Counted from the first letter of the stretch, positions 33,888-43,954 are shown. The stretch is DNA of 64,000 nucleotides from an uncultured Erythrobacter sp. (GCA_947495695.1 CANLZP010000003.1:1-64000); one strand, 5' to 3'. The notes: generated from the letters alone by a model not told the origin. Program-made: numbers and translations.

Positions 33888-34340
33888 CTACTTTTCTGAT
33901 CGCCCCGCGCCAAAAGCATCGGCTTGATCGCTGGCCAATTGGTCCACCCGGTCGTTTTCCGGATGTCCCGAATGGCCCTTCACCCAGTTCCAGCTCATTT
34001 GATGAGGCGCGGCCGCGTCCAACAATTCGCGCCACAGATCCTCATTCAGCACCGGCTTTTTGCTAGCGTTTTTCCAGCCCCGCTTTTGCCATCCGTGGAT
34101 CCAGTTGGTGATCCCTTCCAGCACATATTTGCTGTCGGAATACAGCTCGACCTTGCATGGCTGCGTTAACGCTCGCAGCGCCTTAATTGCAGCGGTCAAT
34201 TCCATCCGGTTGTTGGTGGTTTCAAATTCGCCGCCGGACAGCTCTTTTTCATACTCGCCCATGCGCATCAACGCACCCCAGCCGCCCGGTCCTGGATTGC
34301 CCTTGCAGGCGCCATCGGTGTAAATTTGGACCGCCTTCAT
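33888..34340 (-). CDS. rnhA: ribonuclease HI
   Basis: A 150-residue type 1 RNase H that cuts RNA in RNA-DNA hybrids. The full active-site set is visible: Asp9 in YTDGAC, Glu47 in NRMEL, Asp69 in YSDSKY, His in [10 protein letters not shown] and the final Asp in NDRVD. The basic handle region ([17 protein letters not shown]) is present. Its ATG shares one base with the stop of the upstream kinase gene (TGATG), so it is translationally coupled to it. The ispH-thrB-rnhA order is common in sphingomonads. Confidence 0.97.
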   Translation of the reverse strand: MKAVQIYTDGACKGNPGPGGWGALMRMGEYEKELSGGEFETTNNRMELTAAIKALRALTQPCKVELYSDSKYVLEGITNWIHGWQKRGWKNASKKPVLNEDLWRELLDAAAPHQMSWNWVKGHSGHPENDRVDQLASDQADAFGAGRSEK

Positions 34341-35326
34341 CAGCCAGCTTCTGTCTGAAATGCTTGGGCACCTTGATCGCGATAGAACGCCAGCCTGCGG
34401 GCAAAATCCATCGGGTCCTTACGCTTCACCAATGCATCATCGGGCGTGGTCAGCCAATCCTCAGATCGTGACGCAATGAACCGCATACAGGCACCGCGCG
34501 CAAGGATGGGCAAGCATTCATGCTCAATCGCGGACATTGGCCGGACATCTTCATACCCAGCAATCAATGCTGCAGAGATATCTGGCCGAAATTCCTGCCC
34601 GCTTGCATCAAATGCCCATGCGGCATGAGTGACCGCCAGATCATAGGCGAAGATGTCATTGGCAGCGAAATAGAAGTCGATCAGGCCAGAAACCTTATCG
34701 TCCAGCATCAGCACATTGTCGGGAAATAGATCGCAATGGCTGACGCCGTGCGGCAGGCCGCCGGGCCATTCGCCCGCCAACCAGCTCAGCTCGTCAAAGG
34801 CCATATCGGGCAGCTGCGGATCGATTTTCGCCAAATTGGCTGCGCCGCATTTTTCGATCAGATCGTCCCATGCTGCCAGTCCCAACGTCTGATAGCGCGA
34901 TTGATCAAAGTCGCGCGCAGCCAGATGGATTTGCGCCAATGCCCGCCCGACCGAGCGCGCTTGCGCTGGGGTGGGGTGGTCAATCGATACGCCGGGCAGA
35001 AATTCGATCAAGGCAACCGCTTTGCCATCCATCATGCGATAGGCCGCCCCATCGCGATCATGGATCGTGCGCGGAACCGGGCATTCATGGTCGGCCAAAT
35101 GGTCAAGCAGTCCGAGAAAAAACGGCAGATCGCTGGTCTCGATCCGGCGTTCGTACATGGTCAGGATGAAGCGCGTGCCCGATCCATTGGAACCTGTGGT
35201 TTCGATCAGCCAATTGCTGTTGGACACGCCCTCGGCGATGCCCTTTGCCGAAACCAGCTGGCCCACGTCATAGGCCGCAATCAGGTCAGCCAGATCTTCG
35301 GCAGCAAGGTGGGTGTAGACGGCCAA
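34340..35326 (-). CDS. thrB: homoserine kinase (ThrB, choline-kinase-like type)
   Basis: A 328-residue kinase of the APH/choline-kinase fold, the form of ThrB used by alpha- and gammaproteobacteria in place of the GHMP kinase. It phosphorylates homoserine in threonine synthesis. The N-terminus [22 protein letters not shown] is family-typical and starts at TTG. The catalytic loop is [14 protein letters not shown], followed by the metal-binding [17 protein letters not shown]. It lies 14 bp after ispH and overlaps rnhA by one base. Confidence 0.95.
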   Translation of the reverse strand: MAVYTHLAAEDLADLIAAYDVGQLVSAKGIAEGVSNSNWLIETTGSNGSGTRFILTMYERRIETSDLPFFLGLLDHLADHECPVPRTIHDRDGAAYRMMDGKAVALIEFLPGVSIDHPTPAQARSVGRALAQIHLAARDFDQSRYQTLGLAAWDDLIEKCGAANLAKIDPQLPDMAFDELSWLAGEWPGGLPHGVSHCDLFPDNVLMLDDKVSGLIDFYFAANDIFAYDLAVTHAAWAFDASGQEFRPDISAALIAGYEDVRPMSAIEHECLPILARGACMRFIASRSEDWLTTPDDALVKRKDPMDFARRLAFYRDQGAQAFQTEAG

Positions 35327-35340
35327 GGTGGTGCTCTCGA

Positions 35341-36333
35341 TTACTCAGTAAGCTGGCGCGGCAGTTTAAAGACCATCTTCTCTGTTGCAGCAGAAATGGT
35401 CTCTTCTTCAACCGTGCGCCATTGTGAGATACGATCCACAACTTCGCGCACCAGTTTTTCCGGAGCGGATGCGCCCGCGGTCAGGCCCAGAGTACCCACG
35501 CCCTCCAGCCATTCCGGCTCGATTTCATCAGCGCGCTGGATCAATTTGGCGTCAGTACCCAGCCGCTGGGCGACCTCAACCAAGCGCAGGGAATTGGACG
35601 AATTTGGTGCTCCAATCACCAGAACCAGATCACTTGATGGAGCGATCTGTTTAACCGCAGCCTGGCGGTTGCTGGTAGCATAGCAAATGTCTTCTGCCTT
35701 GGGTCCCTGGATATGTGGGAAGCGCTGTTGCAGCGCAGCTATGATGTCAGCTGTGTCATCCACCGACAGAGTGGTTTGCGTAAGGTAGGACAGGCTCGCT
35801 TCGTCTGGCACTTGCAGCGTCGCCACATCGTCAACCGTTTCCACCAGCGTCATCTGCCCAGGTTCAACCTGGCCCATGGTGCCGATCACTTCGGGATGGC
35901 CTTCGTGGCCGACAAAGATGATGTGCTGACCTTTTTCAATCTGACGCTCGGCCTGGCGATGTACCTTGCTGACCAAGGGGCAGGTGGCATCGACATAGAT
36001 CATTTTGCGTCGTTCGGCTTCTGCCGGGACCGATTTGGGTACGCCGTGCGCACTGAATACAACCGGAGCATCGTCGGGGACTTCGTCCAGCTCTTCCACG
36101 AAGATAGCACCCTGCGCCTTCAGCGAATTGACTACATATTTATTATGCACGATTTCGTGGCGGACATAGACCGGCGCGCCATAACGTTCGATGGATCGTT
36201 CAACGATTTCAATCGCGCGGTCCACTCCGGCGCAAAAACCGCGAGGCGCTGCGATCAGCAGCTTGAGAGCGGGGGCAGAGCCGTTATTGTCGGCTGTGTC
36301 CCCAGATTCTGGTGTTTGAAAGGCAGCGTTCAT
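35341..36333 (-). CDS. ispH: 4-hydroxy-3-methylbut-2-enyl diphosphate reductase IspH
   Basis: A 330-residue iron-sulfur enzyme, the last step of the MEP isoprenoid pathway. The three cluster ligands are Cys34 ([11 protein letters not shown]), Cys118 (VDATCPLV) and Cys217 ([10 protein letters not shown]). His and Glu residues that bind the diphosphate are also in place ([24 protein letters not shown]). The first 20 residues are a non-conserved extension. GAGGGC lies just upstream of the ATG. The gene leads the ispH-thrB-rnhA run. Confidence 0.97.
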   Translation of the reverse strand: MNAAFQTPESGDTADNNGSAPALKLLIAAPRGFCAGVDRAIEIVERSIERYGAPVYVRHEIVHNKYVVNSLKAQGAIFVEELDEVPDDAPVVFSAHGVPKSVPAEAERRKMIYVDATCPLVSKVHRQAERQIEKGQHIIFVGHEGHPEVIGTMGQVEPGQMTLVETVDDVATLQVPDEASLSYLTQTTLSVDDTADIIAALQQRFPHIQGPKAEDICYATSNRQAAVKQIAPSSDLVLVIGAPNSSNSLRLVEVAQRLGTDAKLIQRADEIEPEWLEGVGTLGLTAGASAPEKLVREVVDRISQWRTVEEETISAATEKMVFKLPRQLTE

Positions 36334-36422
36334 ACGGCGCCCTCTAGCGCATTGCTTTACGCGCCGCTAGGACATGCTCACGCTTTTGAGCCAAAACTGA
36401 TCGATCAAGGATTTTGCCCCTC

Positions 36423-37073
36423 ATGTTTTCCCGCACTCGCCTGTTACCTGCAATTGCCATGGCCGCCGCTTTGGCTGGCTGCTCACGCGAAGGTGAACTG
36501 GTTGTCGATCAAGGTGTTGGCATCACTTCGGTACTGTCATCATGTCCTTCCGTGGGGATTCCTGATTATACCGGTGATGTAACCGCCTTCAGAACGGCGG
36601 GCGATCGCACAGCGTCCAACCTGGACATGACGGCATCGATCACGAATGTGCGCAGCACATGCGATGATTCGGGTGCCAAGGTTTACAGCGGCGTCACATT
36701 TGATGTGATTGCGCGTCGGATGGACACACGCGGTGCGCGCCAAGTCACCGTGCCCTATTTCTCAACCGTGGTGCGCGGCGGCTCTGCTGTTGTGACCAAG
36801 CGGGTAGGCAACGTAACGTTGAACTTTGCGGATGGGCAAGAACGCGCCCAGGCAAGCGGAAAAGCCGGTGCTTTTGTCGACCGTGCCGAAGCATCCTTGC
36901 CCGCCGATATTCGCGAGCGGATCACACGACGACGCAAAGCAGGCGATCCTGATGCTGCTCTTGATCCACTGGCAGACCCGCAAGTGCGCGCAGCAATTCA
37001 GCGAGCCAGCTTTGAGCTTCTGATCGGGTTTCAGCTGAGCGAAGACCAGCTGGCCTATAACGCCACGCGCTAA
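36423..37073 (+). CDS. predicted lipoprotein of unknown function
   Basis: A 216-residue protein. The start at 36423 (MFSRTRLLPAIAMAAALAGC) gives a short type II signal with the lipobox LAGC, so it is probably an outer- or inner-membrane lipoprotein. The middle is beta-rich (LDMTASITNVRSTCDDSG, VYSGVTFDVIARR, VTVPYFSTVVRGGSAVVTKRVGNVTLNF) and looks like an Ig- or C2-like fold with a lone Cys pair possible. The C-terminal part (AEASLPADIRERITRRR, QVRAAIQRASFELLIGFQL) is helical. Similar single-copy lipoproteins sit before argS in related genomes, as far as I recall. The function is not known. Confidence 0.8.
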   Translation: MFSRTRLLPAIAMAAALAGCSREGELVVDQGVGITSVLSSCPSVGIPDYTGDVTAFRTAGDRTASNLDMTASITNVRSTCDDSGAKVYSGVTFDVIARRMDTRGARQVTVPYFSTVVRGGSAVVTKRVGNVTLNFADGQERAQASGKAGAFVDRAEASLPADIRERITRRRKAGDPDAALDPLADPQVRAAIQRASFELLIGFQLSEDQLAYNATR

Positions 37074-37160
37074 ATCCGGCTCCCATTTTGACCTATCTGG
37101 GTCCCTTGGGACGGGTAGCAAAAACTTGCGCTTTTTGGTGGCTCGTCTAACCGCGCGCCT

Positions 37161-38906
37161 ATGTCTGATATGCAAACAGTATACTCCGCTTTCACGGCCA
37201 AGATTGGTGATGTGCTTTCTGCGCTAGAGGCAGAGGGCGCGCTGCCAGCTGGTACGTCCTATGCCAATGTGGCGGTCGAGCCGCCGCGCGATCCATCGCA
37301 TGGCGATCTGGCCACCAATGCAGCGATGGTTCTGGCCAAGCAGGCCAAGACCAATCCGCGCGCACTGGCCGAGCAAATCGTAGCCAAGCTGAATGATGAT
37401 CCACAGGTTCAAAGTGCTGATATTGCAGGCCCCGGATTTATCAATCTGCGGCTGACACCCGGTGTATGGTTGGACGAGATATCCGCGATTGCTAGCCAGG
37501 GCGATAGCTACGGCAAATCATCCATGGGTGCAGGACAGCGGGTTAATGTTGAATTTGTCTCCACCAACCCGACCGGACCCATGCACATGGGCCATTGCCG
37601 CGGCGCGGTTGTAGGCGATGCCCTGTCCAGCCTGCTGGAGTATGCCGGGCACAGCGTTGTGCGTGAATATTACATCAATGATGCGGGCGGGCAGGTGGAT
37701 ACTCTCGCTCGGTCTGTTCACCTGCGTTATCGTGAGGCGCTGGGCGAAGATGTGGGAGACATTCCCGAAGGTCTTTACCCGGGCGACTATCTGATCCCGC
37801 TTGGTCAGGATCTGGCGGAGGAACTGGGTGATCGTTTCCAAAGCAAGCCGGAGTCCGACTGGCTGGCCATTTTCCGAGCCGAAGCGGTTGAGAAAATGAT
37901 GAACCTGATCAAAGCGGATCTCAAATTGCTGGGGATCGAGCATGATCAGTTCTCGTCCGAGGCAGCGCTGCATGCCGCTGGCAAACCGGATCGGGCAGAA
38001 GCGTGGCTGCGCCAACATGATTTGGTCTATGATGGCATATTAGAGGCCCCCAAAGGCAAAGCGCCTGATGATTGGGAGCCAGTGGAGCTGCCGCTGTTCC
38101 GCTCAACCAAATTTGGCGATGATCAGGACCGCCCGATCAAGAAATCGGATGGCAGTTGGACCTATTTCGGGGCGGATTTGGCCTATCACATGCAAAAGGC
38201 CGAAACCGCCGATGCGCTGATCGATGTATGGGGCGCGGATCACGCCGGCACCGTCAAGCGGATCAAGGCTGCGGTTGCGGCCTTGTCCGAGGGTCAGGGC
38301 AAGCCGATTCCGTTCGATGTGAAACTGGTTCAGATGGTGCAATTGATGCGCGCTGGTGAACCGCTGAAAATGTCCAAACGGTCGGGCAATTTCATAACAT
38401 TGAAGGAAATGGTCGAAGAAGTGGGCAAGGATGTGGTCCGCTTCACCATGCTGACACGCAAGCCTGAAGCGCAAATGGAATTTGACTTTGCCAAAGTGGT
38501 CGAGGCGTCAAAGGACAATCCCGTCTTTTATGTGCAATATGCCCATGCCCGGATCCATTCGACCATGCGCAAGGCTGCAGCCGAAGGTTTTGCTCCCTCT
38601 CCAGACAATTTGGAAATGCTGGGCGCAGAAGAGCTGGATCTGGTCAAGCAGGCCGCGCAATTCCCCCGTCTGGTAGAAGCAGCAGCGCAAGCGCGCGAAG
38701 CGCATCGGATTGCCTTTTATCTGTATGATCTGGCTGGCGCTTTCCATGCCTATTGGAATTTGGGTAATGACCGGCCCGACAAACGCTTTATCGTGGCCGA
38801 CAATGCCGAGTTAACCGGCGCAAGGCTTTTCCTAGCGGCGCAGTTAGGGCAAGTTATTCGTAATGGTTTACGGATATTAGGCGTGGATGCCGTTGAGGAG
38901 ATGTAA
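37161..38906 (+). CDS. argS: arginyl-tRNA synthetase
   Basis: A 581-residue class I tRNA synthetase that charges tRNA-Arg. The Arg-specific N-terminal domain (about 1-110) is followed by the catalytic domain with the HIGH-type motif PTGPMHMGHCRG near residue 140 and LKMSKRSGNFI near 410. The DALR anticodon-binding domain is at the C-terminus (YDLAGAFHAYWNLG, RLFLAAQLGQVIRNGLRILGV). The stop is 2 bp before the SPOR gene, the start of a long co-directional run. Confidence 0.97.
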   Translation: MSDMQTVYSAFTAKIGDVLSALEAEGALPAGTSYANVAVEPPRDPSHGDLATNAAMVLAKQAKTNPRALAEQIVAKLNDDPQVQSADIAGPGFINLRLTPGVWLDEISAIASQGDSYGKSSMGAGQRVNVEFVSTNPTGPMHMGHCRGAVVGDALSSLLEYAGHSVVREYYINDAGGQVDTLARSVHLRYREALGEDVGDIPEGLYPGDYLIPLGQDLAEELGDRFQSKPESDWLAIFRAEAVEKMMNLIKADLKLLGIEHDQFSSEAALHAAGKPDRAEAWLRQHDLVYDGILEAPKGKAPDDWEPVELPLFRSTKFGDDQDRPIKKSDGSWTYFGADLAYHMQKAETADALIDVWGADHAGTVKRIKAAVAALSEGQGKPIPFDVKLVQMVQLMRAGEPLKMSKRSGNFITLKEMVEEVGKDVVRFTMLTRKPEAQMEFDFAKVVEASKDNPVFYVQYAHARIHSTMRKAAAEGFAPSPDNLEMLGAEELDLVKQAAQFPRLVEAAAQAREAHRIAFYLYDLAGAFHAYWNLGNDRPDKRFIVADNAELTGARLFLAAQLGQVIRNGLRILGVDAVEEM

Positions 38907-38908
38907 CA

Positions 38909-39577
38909 ATGTCGGGGCCGCAGGACGAAAATCTGGCATTGGGTGACGAATTGGCCCTGAATGATGATGACAGCCTGCCTTGGTTGGAATCGGAAGATTA
39001 TGATGATGACGGCGGGATCGACACCGGCCGCATCGTCAGCTTTGCGGCCATTTTGTTGCTTATCCTGGCTCTGGTCATTGGCGCTGTGTGGTATTTCACG
39101 AATCGCACGCATGATGAAACCCATGTGGCCGATGGATCGACTGTGGCTGCTCCCGAAGGCCCCTACAAGGTTCGCCCCGAGGTTGCCGGAGGTAAGCAAT
39201 TTGCCGGTACCGGGGATACCAGCTTTGCCGTGGGCGAAGGCAAATCCACCGAAAGCGTGATCAAGGACGGTCAGCCTGAGAGCACCGCGCGGCCAACGCT
39301 CAGCACCCGCACGACCGATGAGACACCGATCGAACAAGACGGCGTTGGCGTTCAGGTCGGGGCCTATGGCTCGCGCGGGCTGGCCGAAACGGGCTGGGTC
39401 ACCTTGCGCAACAAAACCACGCTGCTGAACGGGATTCGACACCGCGTTTTGAAGGGGCAGGCCGATATTGGAACGGTTTACCGCCTGCAGGCAATTGCAG
39501 CAGATCTTAACGAAGCGCGCGCTCTATGCGAATCTTTGCAAGGCGAAGGGATCGCCTGTCAGGTCAAGCGGCCGTAA
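38909..39577 (+). CDS. SPOR domain inner-membrane protein
   Basis: A 222-residue bitopic protein. The N-terminal 50 residues are acidic and cytoplasmic (NDDDSLPWLESEDYDDDGG), followed by one membrane helix (about 46-66: IVSFAAILLLILALVIGAVWYF). A disordered linker leads to a C-terminal SPOR domain (GVGVQVGAYGSRGLAETGW to GIACQVKRP). SPOR domains bind denuded glycan strands at the division septum. The FtsN-like layout suits a role in cell division. It lies between argS and nagZ, the conserved place for such a gene in sphingomonads. Confidence 0.9.
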   Translation: MSGPQDENLALGDELALNDDDSLPWLESEDYDDDGGIDTGRIVSFAAILLLILALVIGAVWYFTNRTHDETHVADGSTVAAPEGPYKVRPEVAGGKQFAGTGDTSFAVGEGKSTESVIKDGQPESTARPTLSTRTTDETPIEQDGVGVQVGAYGSRGLAETGWVTLRNKTTLLNGIRHRVLKGQADIGTVYRLQAIAADLNEARALCESLQGEGIACQVKRP

Positions 39578-39729
39578 GGCGCCTTTCCGGCACTTCAGAG
39601 CGCATTTTATGCTGGCTAACCGGGATTAACCCTGTTTCGTGCTGAAATTGGGTAAATTCGCCCCGTTTTCCCCATTGCGAGGGGCATTGCAGCTTGCCCA
39701 AGCACGGCTTTGCTGCGAAATTTCTCTGC

Positions 39730-40749
39730 ATGACGCCTGCCATTTTTGGAATTGCCGGGCCCCAGTTGACCGCGGATGAAAAAGCCTTCTTTCAGGAGGC
39801 GGATCCTGTGGGCTATATCCTGTTTGGCCGCAATTGCGTCGATGGCGATCAATTACGGCGCCTGACCGATGATTTGCGCAGCATTCATGGACGCGAGCGC
39901 CTGCTGGTCTCGATCGATCAGGAGGGTGGCCGTGTCGCACGGCTGCGGCCCCCGCATTGGAGCGCCTATCCCCGCGGGGAAGCGTTTGACCGGCTCTATG
40001 CCATTGCTCCGGCCAGTGCGATTGAGGCGGCGCGGGTCAATGCGCACGCCATGGCGTTGGAGTTGGCGCAACACGGTATTACGGTGGATTTTCATCCTCC
40101 GCTCGATGTGCGCCAGGCTGGCGCCCATGATGTGATCGGGGATCGCGCCTTGGGCAGCGAACCTCGTCAGGTGGCTGCCATTGGTCGGGCAATTCTGGAC
40201 GGCTTGGCCAAGGGCGGAGTGGCTGGCTGCATCAAACATATGCCCGGCCATGGGCGCACCATGTGCGACACGCATAAGGAAATGCCCAAGGTAACGGCCA
40301 GCGATGAGGAGCTGGAAAGCGATCTGGCTCCGTTCCGCGCATTACGCGATGCGCCGATCGGTATGACCGGCCATTTGCTGTTTACGCATTGGGATGCGGA
40401 TAATCCGGCAACACTTTCTGAAACAATTATCGAGCAGATCATTCGTCAGGGGATTGGTTTTGACGGTCTGCTGTTAACCGATGACATCGATATGGAAGCG
40501 CTGGACGGGACCGTGCCCGAACGCTCGGTTAAGGCGCATGCTGCCGGATGCGATGTGATCCTGAATTGCTGGGCCAAGATGGACGATCAGATCGCCATCG
40601 CGCAGCAGCTTCCCGCTCTGCCTGCCAAAGGTGCAGAGCGGCTGGAGCGTGCTTTGTCAGGTACCTCCATTCGTAACGAAAGCGACGCAAAAACGGCGTT
40701 GTTGGCCAAACGTGATGCCTTGCTGGCTCTGGCAGGAGAGGCAGCATGA
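39730..40749 (+). CDS. nagZ: beta-N-acetylhexosaminidase NagZ
   Basis: A GH3 enzyme of about 339 residues that removes GlcNAc from anhydromuropeptides in peptidoglycan recycling. The family set is clear: IDQEGGRVARLR, VDFHPPLDV, the catalytic-loop His in KHMPGHGR and the nucleophile Asp in LLLTDDIDMEAL. ATG 39730 (MTPAIFGIAG) gives the usual family N-terminus but has no clear ribosome site; TTG 39694 has GAGGGG about 10 nt upstream and would add 12 residues. The stop overlaps scpA by 4 bp. Confidence 0.95.
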   Translation: MTPAIFGIAGPQLTADEKAFFQEADPVGYILFGRNCVDGDQLRRLTDDLRSIHGRERLLVSIDQEGGRVARLRPPHWSAYPRGEAFDRLYAIAPASAIEAARVNAHAMALELAQHGITVDFHPPLDVRQAGAHDVIGDRALGSEPRQVAAIGRAILDGLAKGGVAGCIKHMPGHGRTMCDTHKEMPKVTASDEELESDLAPFRALRDAPIGMTGHLLFTHWDADNPATLSETIIEQIIRQGIGFDGLLLTDDIDMEALDGTVPERSVKAHAAGCDVILNCWAKMDDQIAIAQQLPALPAKGAERLERALSGTSIRNESDAKTALLAKRDALLALAGEAA

Positions 40750-41555
40750 ACGATGATGGACTGATGCTGGGCGAACTGCCATTGCCCGATGCGGATCAGG
40801 CGTGGGCCGGTGTTGCTGCCGACAAGAGCGAAGACCCGGCGCTCTATCTGGAACTGGACGGATGGGAAGGTCCGCTCGACCTGTTGCTCGACCTGGCTCG
40901 CAGGCAAAAAGTTGACCTGCGCCAGATTTCGATTTTGGCGCTGGTTGACCAGTATCTGACCTATATCGAGCGGGCTGAAGCGCTGCGGCTGGAGCTGGCG
41001 GCCGATTATCTGGTGATGGCGGCGTGGCTTGCATATCTGAAATCCTCCATGCTGCTGCCCAAGGAAGAGCAGGAAGACCCCAGTCCCGAAGAATTGGCGC
41101 TGCGTTTGCAGTTGCGCTTGCAACGCTTGGGCGCGATGCGCGAAGCGGCGGCGCGTTTGATGGCGCGCGACCGGCAGGGCCGCGATATATTCCTGCGCGC
41201 AGCGCCTGAAGGTCTTCGGATCGACCGCAAGACCCAATGGACCTGCGACAGTTTCGCCTTGATCCAAGCCTATGGGCAGGTGAAGGCCCGCACAGCGCCG
41301 CGCGTCTACATGGTGTCAGATCGCCCGGTGATGACGCTGGATAGTGCCTTGGAAAGGGTCTCGGCCATGCTGGGCGTAACGTTGGATTGGATGCAGCTGG
41401 AGGACTTTTTGCCTCCGCATGCCGAACCCAAATTGCGCAAGTCGGCGCTGGCCTCCAGCTTTGTCGCGGCGCTGGAATTGGCGCGACAGGGCCGCGCAGA
41501 GCTGGCCCAAGATGAGATATTCGGCCCCATGCATATCCGAAGGGTAACCCAATGA
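40746..41555 (+). CDS. scpA: segregation and condensation protein ScpA
   Basis: A 269-residue kleisin subunit of the bacterial SMC condensin complex. The N-terminal domain has the signature ELDGWEGPLDLLLDLARRQKVDLRQISILALVDQYL. It continues with LRLELAADYLVMAAWLAYLKSSMLLP and the C-terminal winged-helix part (LALRLQLRLQRLGAMR, FVAALELARQGRAEL). It binds ScpB and the SMC ATPase. It overlaps nagZ and scpB by 4 bp each, so translation of the three is coupled. Confidence 0.96.
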   Translation: MNDDGLMLGELPLPDADQAWAGVAADKSEDPALYLELDGWEGPLDLLLDLARRQKVDLRQISILALVDQYLTYIERAEALRLELAADYLVMAAWLAYLKSSMLLPKEEQEDPSPEELALRLQLRLQRLGAMREAAARLMARDRQGRDIFLRAAPEGLRIDRKTQWTCDSFALIQAYGQVKARTAPRVYMVSDRPVMTLDSALERVSAMLGVTLDWMQLEDFLPPHAEPKLRKSALASSFVAALELARQGRAELAQDEIFGPMHIRRVTQ

Positions 41556-42259
41556 GCGAAGAGCTGGACGAGGCGCTGCGCGCGGTTGAAGCCACATTGT
41601 TCGCCTCGGAAGAGCCGATGACGGCAGAGGCGCTGTCGGGACACTTGGGCGGTATGGAACTTGCTTCAGTCCGGCAGGTCTTGGCGACATTGGCCGACCA
41701 TTATGACCAGCGCGGCATTTCTTTGGTAGAGCGGGGCAAGCGGTGGCACTTTGAAACCGCGCCTGATCTGGCCCATTTGCTGCGGCGCGAGCGAGAGCAG
41801 GTCCGGCGTTTGAGCCGCGCGGCCACGGAAGTCCTGGCGATTATCGCCTATCACGAGCCGGTGAGCCGGGCAGAGATTGAATCGATCCGCGGCGTGCAGA
41901 CGGCCAAGGGCACGTTGGATGTGCTGATGGAGGCTGGCTGGATCAAGATGGCGGGCCGCCGAGAAGTGCCAGGTCGCCCGGTTATCTATGCGACATCGCC
42001 CGAATTTCTCGATCACTTCGGGCTGAGTACACGCAGAGATTTGCCAGGAATTGACGAATTGAAGGCTGCTGGCTTGCTCGATCCGGTCGATGATGCGTTT
42101 GAAGAGGCGATGGATGCCGCCGGGGCTGATGATGCTGGCGCTGATGGTGAAGGCGATCAAAACGGGTGTGAGGCAAGCGAGGGTGACGATCAAGAACCAC
42201 CCGGTGGCGAGCCAGAGGCTGAGCGGGCCGAGAGTGAAGAGAATTTCAGTCAGGACTGA
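41552..42259 (+). CDS. scpB: segregation and condensation protein ScpB
   Basis: A 235-residue partner of ScpA. Two winged-helix domains span about 1-175: EATLFASEEPMTAEALSGHL, then LSRAATEVLAIIAYHEPVSRAEIESIRGVQTAKGTLDVLME. The final 60 residues are a very acidic disordered tail (GADDAGADGEGDQNG). The tail is longer than in many ScpB proteins, but tails of this kind are common. The start overlaps the scpA stop (ATGA). Confidence 0.96.
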   Translation: MSEELDEALRAVEATLFASEEPMTAEALSGHLGGMELASVRQVLATLADHYDQRGISLVERGKRWHFETAPDLAHLLRREREQVRRLSRAATEVLAIIAYHEPVSRAEIESIRGVQTAKGTLDVLMEAGWIKMAGRREVPGRPVIYATSPEFLDHFGLSTRRDLPGIDELKAAGLLDPVDDAFEEAMDAAGADDAGADGEGDQNGCEASEGDDQEPPGGEPEAERAESEENFSQD

Positions 42260-42353
42260 ACTTCTCGTTGTTTTGCTGGAAATGTGTTGATGACTGGCGC
42301 AGCGGGGGGTTCATCCCTATATCAATTGGGTAATTTCAACAGAGAGACTCTTT

Positions 42354-42608
42354 ATGGGTATTGGCTGGCCGCAACTTCTGATCATCGCACTTGTCATCCT
42401 GGTCCTGTTCGGACGCGGGCGGATCGCCGATATGATGGGCGATTTTGGCAAAGGAATCAAAAGCTTCAAGAAGGGTATGAGCGAAGAAGAGAGCGCCTCT
42501 TCCAAGCCGTCTGCGCAAATCGAAGCGCAAGCAAAGGATGCAACGCCATCCGAAAGCAAGTCGAAAAGTGATGCTGCCGCAACCAATGGGAACGACAGCG
42601 CGAACTGA
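42354..42608 (+). CDS. tatA: twin-arginine translocase subunit TatA
   Basis: An 84-residue Tat component. A short N-terminal membrane helix ([18 protein letters not shown]), the FG hinge, an amphipathic helix ([20 protein letters not shown]) and a polar disordered tail match TatA. It oligomerises to move folded proteins across the inner membrane. AGAGAG lies 11 nt upstream. It is followed 23 bp later by tatB. Confidence 0.95.
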   Translation: MGIGWPQLLIIALVILVLFGRGRIADMMGDFGKGIKSFKKGMSEEESASSKPSAQIEAQAKDATPSESKSKSDAAATNGNDSAN

Positions 42609-42631
42609 CGCGAAAGGACGCGTCCACCGCA

Positions 42632-43024
42632 ATGTTTGATTTGGGTGCAGCAGAATTATTGGTTATTGTGGTTGTGGCGATCATCGTCATTGGCCCCAAA
42701 GACATGCCCATGGCGATGCGCACCGCCGGCAAGTGGATCGGCAAAGTGCGCAAAGTTTCCAATCATTTTCGCACCGGGCTTGATGCCATGGTCCGAGAAG
42801 CGGAATTGGAAGAAATGGAGCAGAAGTGGAAAGCGCAGAACGAGGCCATTATGGCCCGGACTGATGCTGATGCCGGTGCTGAATCCGACAATGCAGAAAT
42901 GACCGGGCCGCCGGTCGCCTTAGGTGATGTGGCCACGGATGCGGAATCCGATTCGGACAGTTCAAGCAGCGATCCGCAGCTTTCGCTAGACGTCGACAAC
43001 AACCGTTCTGGCGACAAGGGATAG
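42632..43024 (+). CDS. tatB: twin-arginine translocase subunit TatB
   Basis: A 130-residue protein: an N-terminal helix (MFDLGAAELLVIVVVAIIVIGPKD) with the TatB-typical GPK turn, then a long amphipathic helix (MRTAGKWIGKVRKVSNHFRTGLDAMVREAELEEMEQKW) and a variable serine/aspartate-rich tail. TatB and TatC form the receptor for twin-arginine signals. The DUF4197 protein at 56653-57360 has a Tat-like signal and may be a substrate. Confidence 0.95.
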   Translation: MFDLGAAELLVIVVVAIIVIGPKDMPMAMRTAGKWIGKVRKVSNHFRTGLDAMVREAELEEMEQKWKAQNEAIMARTDADAGAESDNAEMTGPPVALGDVATDAESDSDSSSSDPQLSLDVDNNRSGDKG

Positions 43025-43032
43025 GCTGCAAG

Positions 43033-43836
43033 ATGGCGATCCTGCGAGATATCGACGATACCCAAGCGCCCTTGCTTGACCACCTGGTAGAACTGCGCAG
43101 CCGGTTGGTGCGCAGCGTTTTGGCGCTTGCGATTGGGTTCGGCGTTTGCCTGTATTTTGCCGACCCCATCTTAGACTTCTTGGTCAAGCCGCTGAAAGAT
43201 GCCTTCCCATCCGGGGAGGGACAGCTGATTTTCACCAAATTGTATGAGGTGTTTTTTGTCGAGCTGAAGGTGGCCCTGTTTGCAGGTTTCTTTGTCAGCT
43301 TTCCGATCATCGCCAACCAATTGTGGGCGTTTGTAGCACCCGGCCTGTATGCGAAAGAGAAGAAGGCTTTCCTGCCATTTCTGATTGCGACACCGCTGCT
43401 GTTCACGGGCGGGGCTGCGCTGGCCTATTATGTGGTTATGCCCACTGCCTTTCGCTGGTTCCTGGGATTTGAGGGAACCGCTGGCGGGTTGGAGGTTGAG
43501 GCTTTGCCCTCTGCCGGAGACTATTTATCTTTGGTGATGCAGTTCATCTTGGCGTTTGGCGTGTGCTTCTTGCTGCCCGTGCTGCTGTTGCTGCTCAACC
43601 GGGCTGGGATTGTATCTCGCAAGCAATTTGCCTCTGCGCGGCGTTATGTCGTGGTGGGGGTTGTGGCGCTGGCAGCGATTGTCACGCCGCCAGATCCCGG
43701 CTCGCAAATTATCTTGGCGATCCCGCTTCTGATCCTGTTTGAAGGATCGCTGCTGCTCATGCGCTTACAAGAAAGAAAAGCGGATGCAGCAAAGGGTGAG
43801 GGCGAGGAGCCTTCAGCGGCAGAGACCCCCGAGTAA
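43033..43836 (+). CDS. tatC: twin-arginine translocase subunit TatC
   Basis: A 267-residue polytopic protein with six membrane helices. It opens with DDTQAPLLDHLVELRSRLVRSV, which contains the conserved H-L-x-E-L-R-x-R signature, and has the F-E-L/F-x-V-A-L-F-A motif (FVELKVALFAGFFVSFP) and the PPDP signature before the last helix. The C-terminal tail is charged. TatC recognises twin-arginine signal peptides. It closes the argS-to-tatC run; the next gene is convergent. Confidence 0.96.
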   Translation: MAILRDIDDTQAPLLDHLVELRSRLVRSVLALAIGFGVCLYFADPILDFLVKPLKDAFPSGEGQLIFTKLYEVFFVELKVALFAGFFVSFPIIANQLWAFVAPGLYAKEKKAFLPFLIATPLLFTGGAALAYYVVMPTAFRWFLGFEGTAGGLEVEALPSAGDYLSLVMQFILAFGVCFLLPVLLLLLNRAGIVSRKQFASARRYVVVGVVALAAIVTPPDPGSQIILAIPLLILFEGSLLLMRLQERKADAAKGEGEEPSAAETPE

Positions 43837-43954
43837 GCTCGAATAGCTAGCCGCGAAATCAGACCGGTGTGAAGAGGAGCAGTGCTGAGCGCGCGGGCAT
43901 GCGCTGTCGATTGACTTCAGCCCAGTGCACGCCAACCGAAAAGATTGCGCGCAT

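Noticed and set aside
34736..35683. A 315-codon plus-strand frame across thrB and ispH
   Set aside because: It spans two well-supported minus-strand genes and encodes no recognisable feature.
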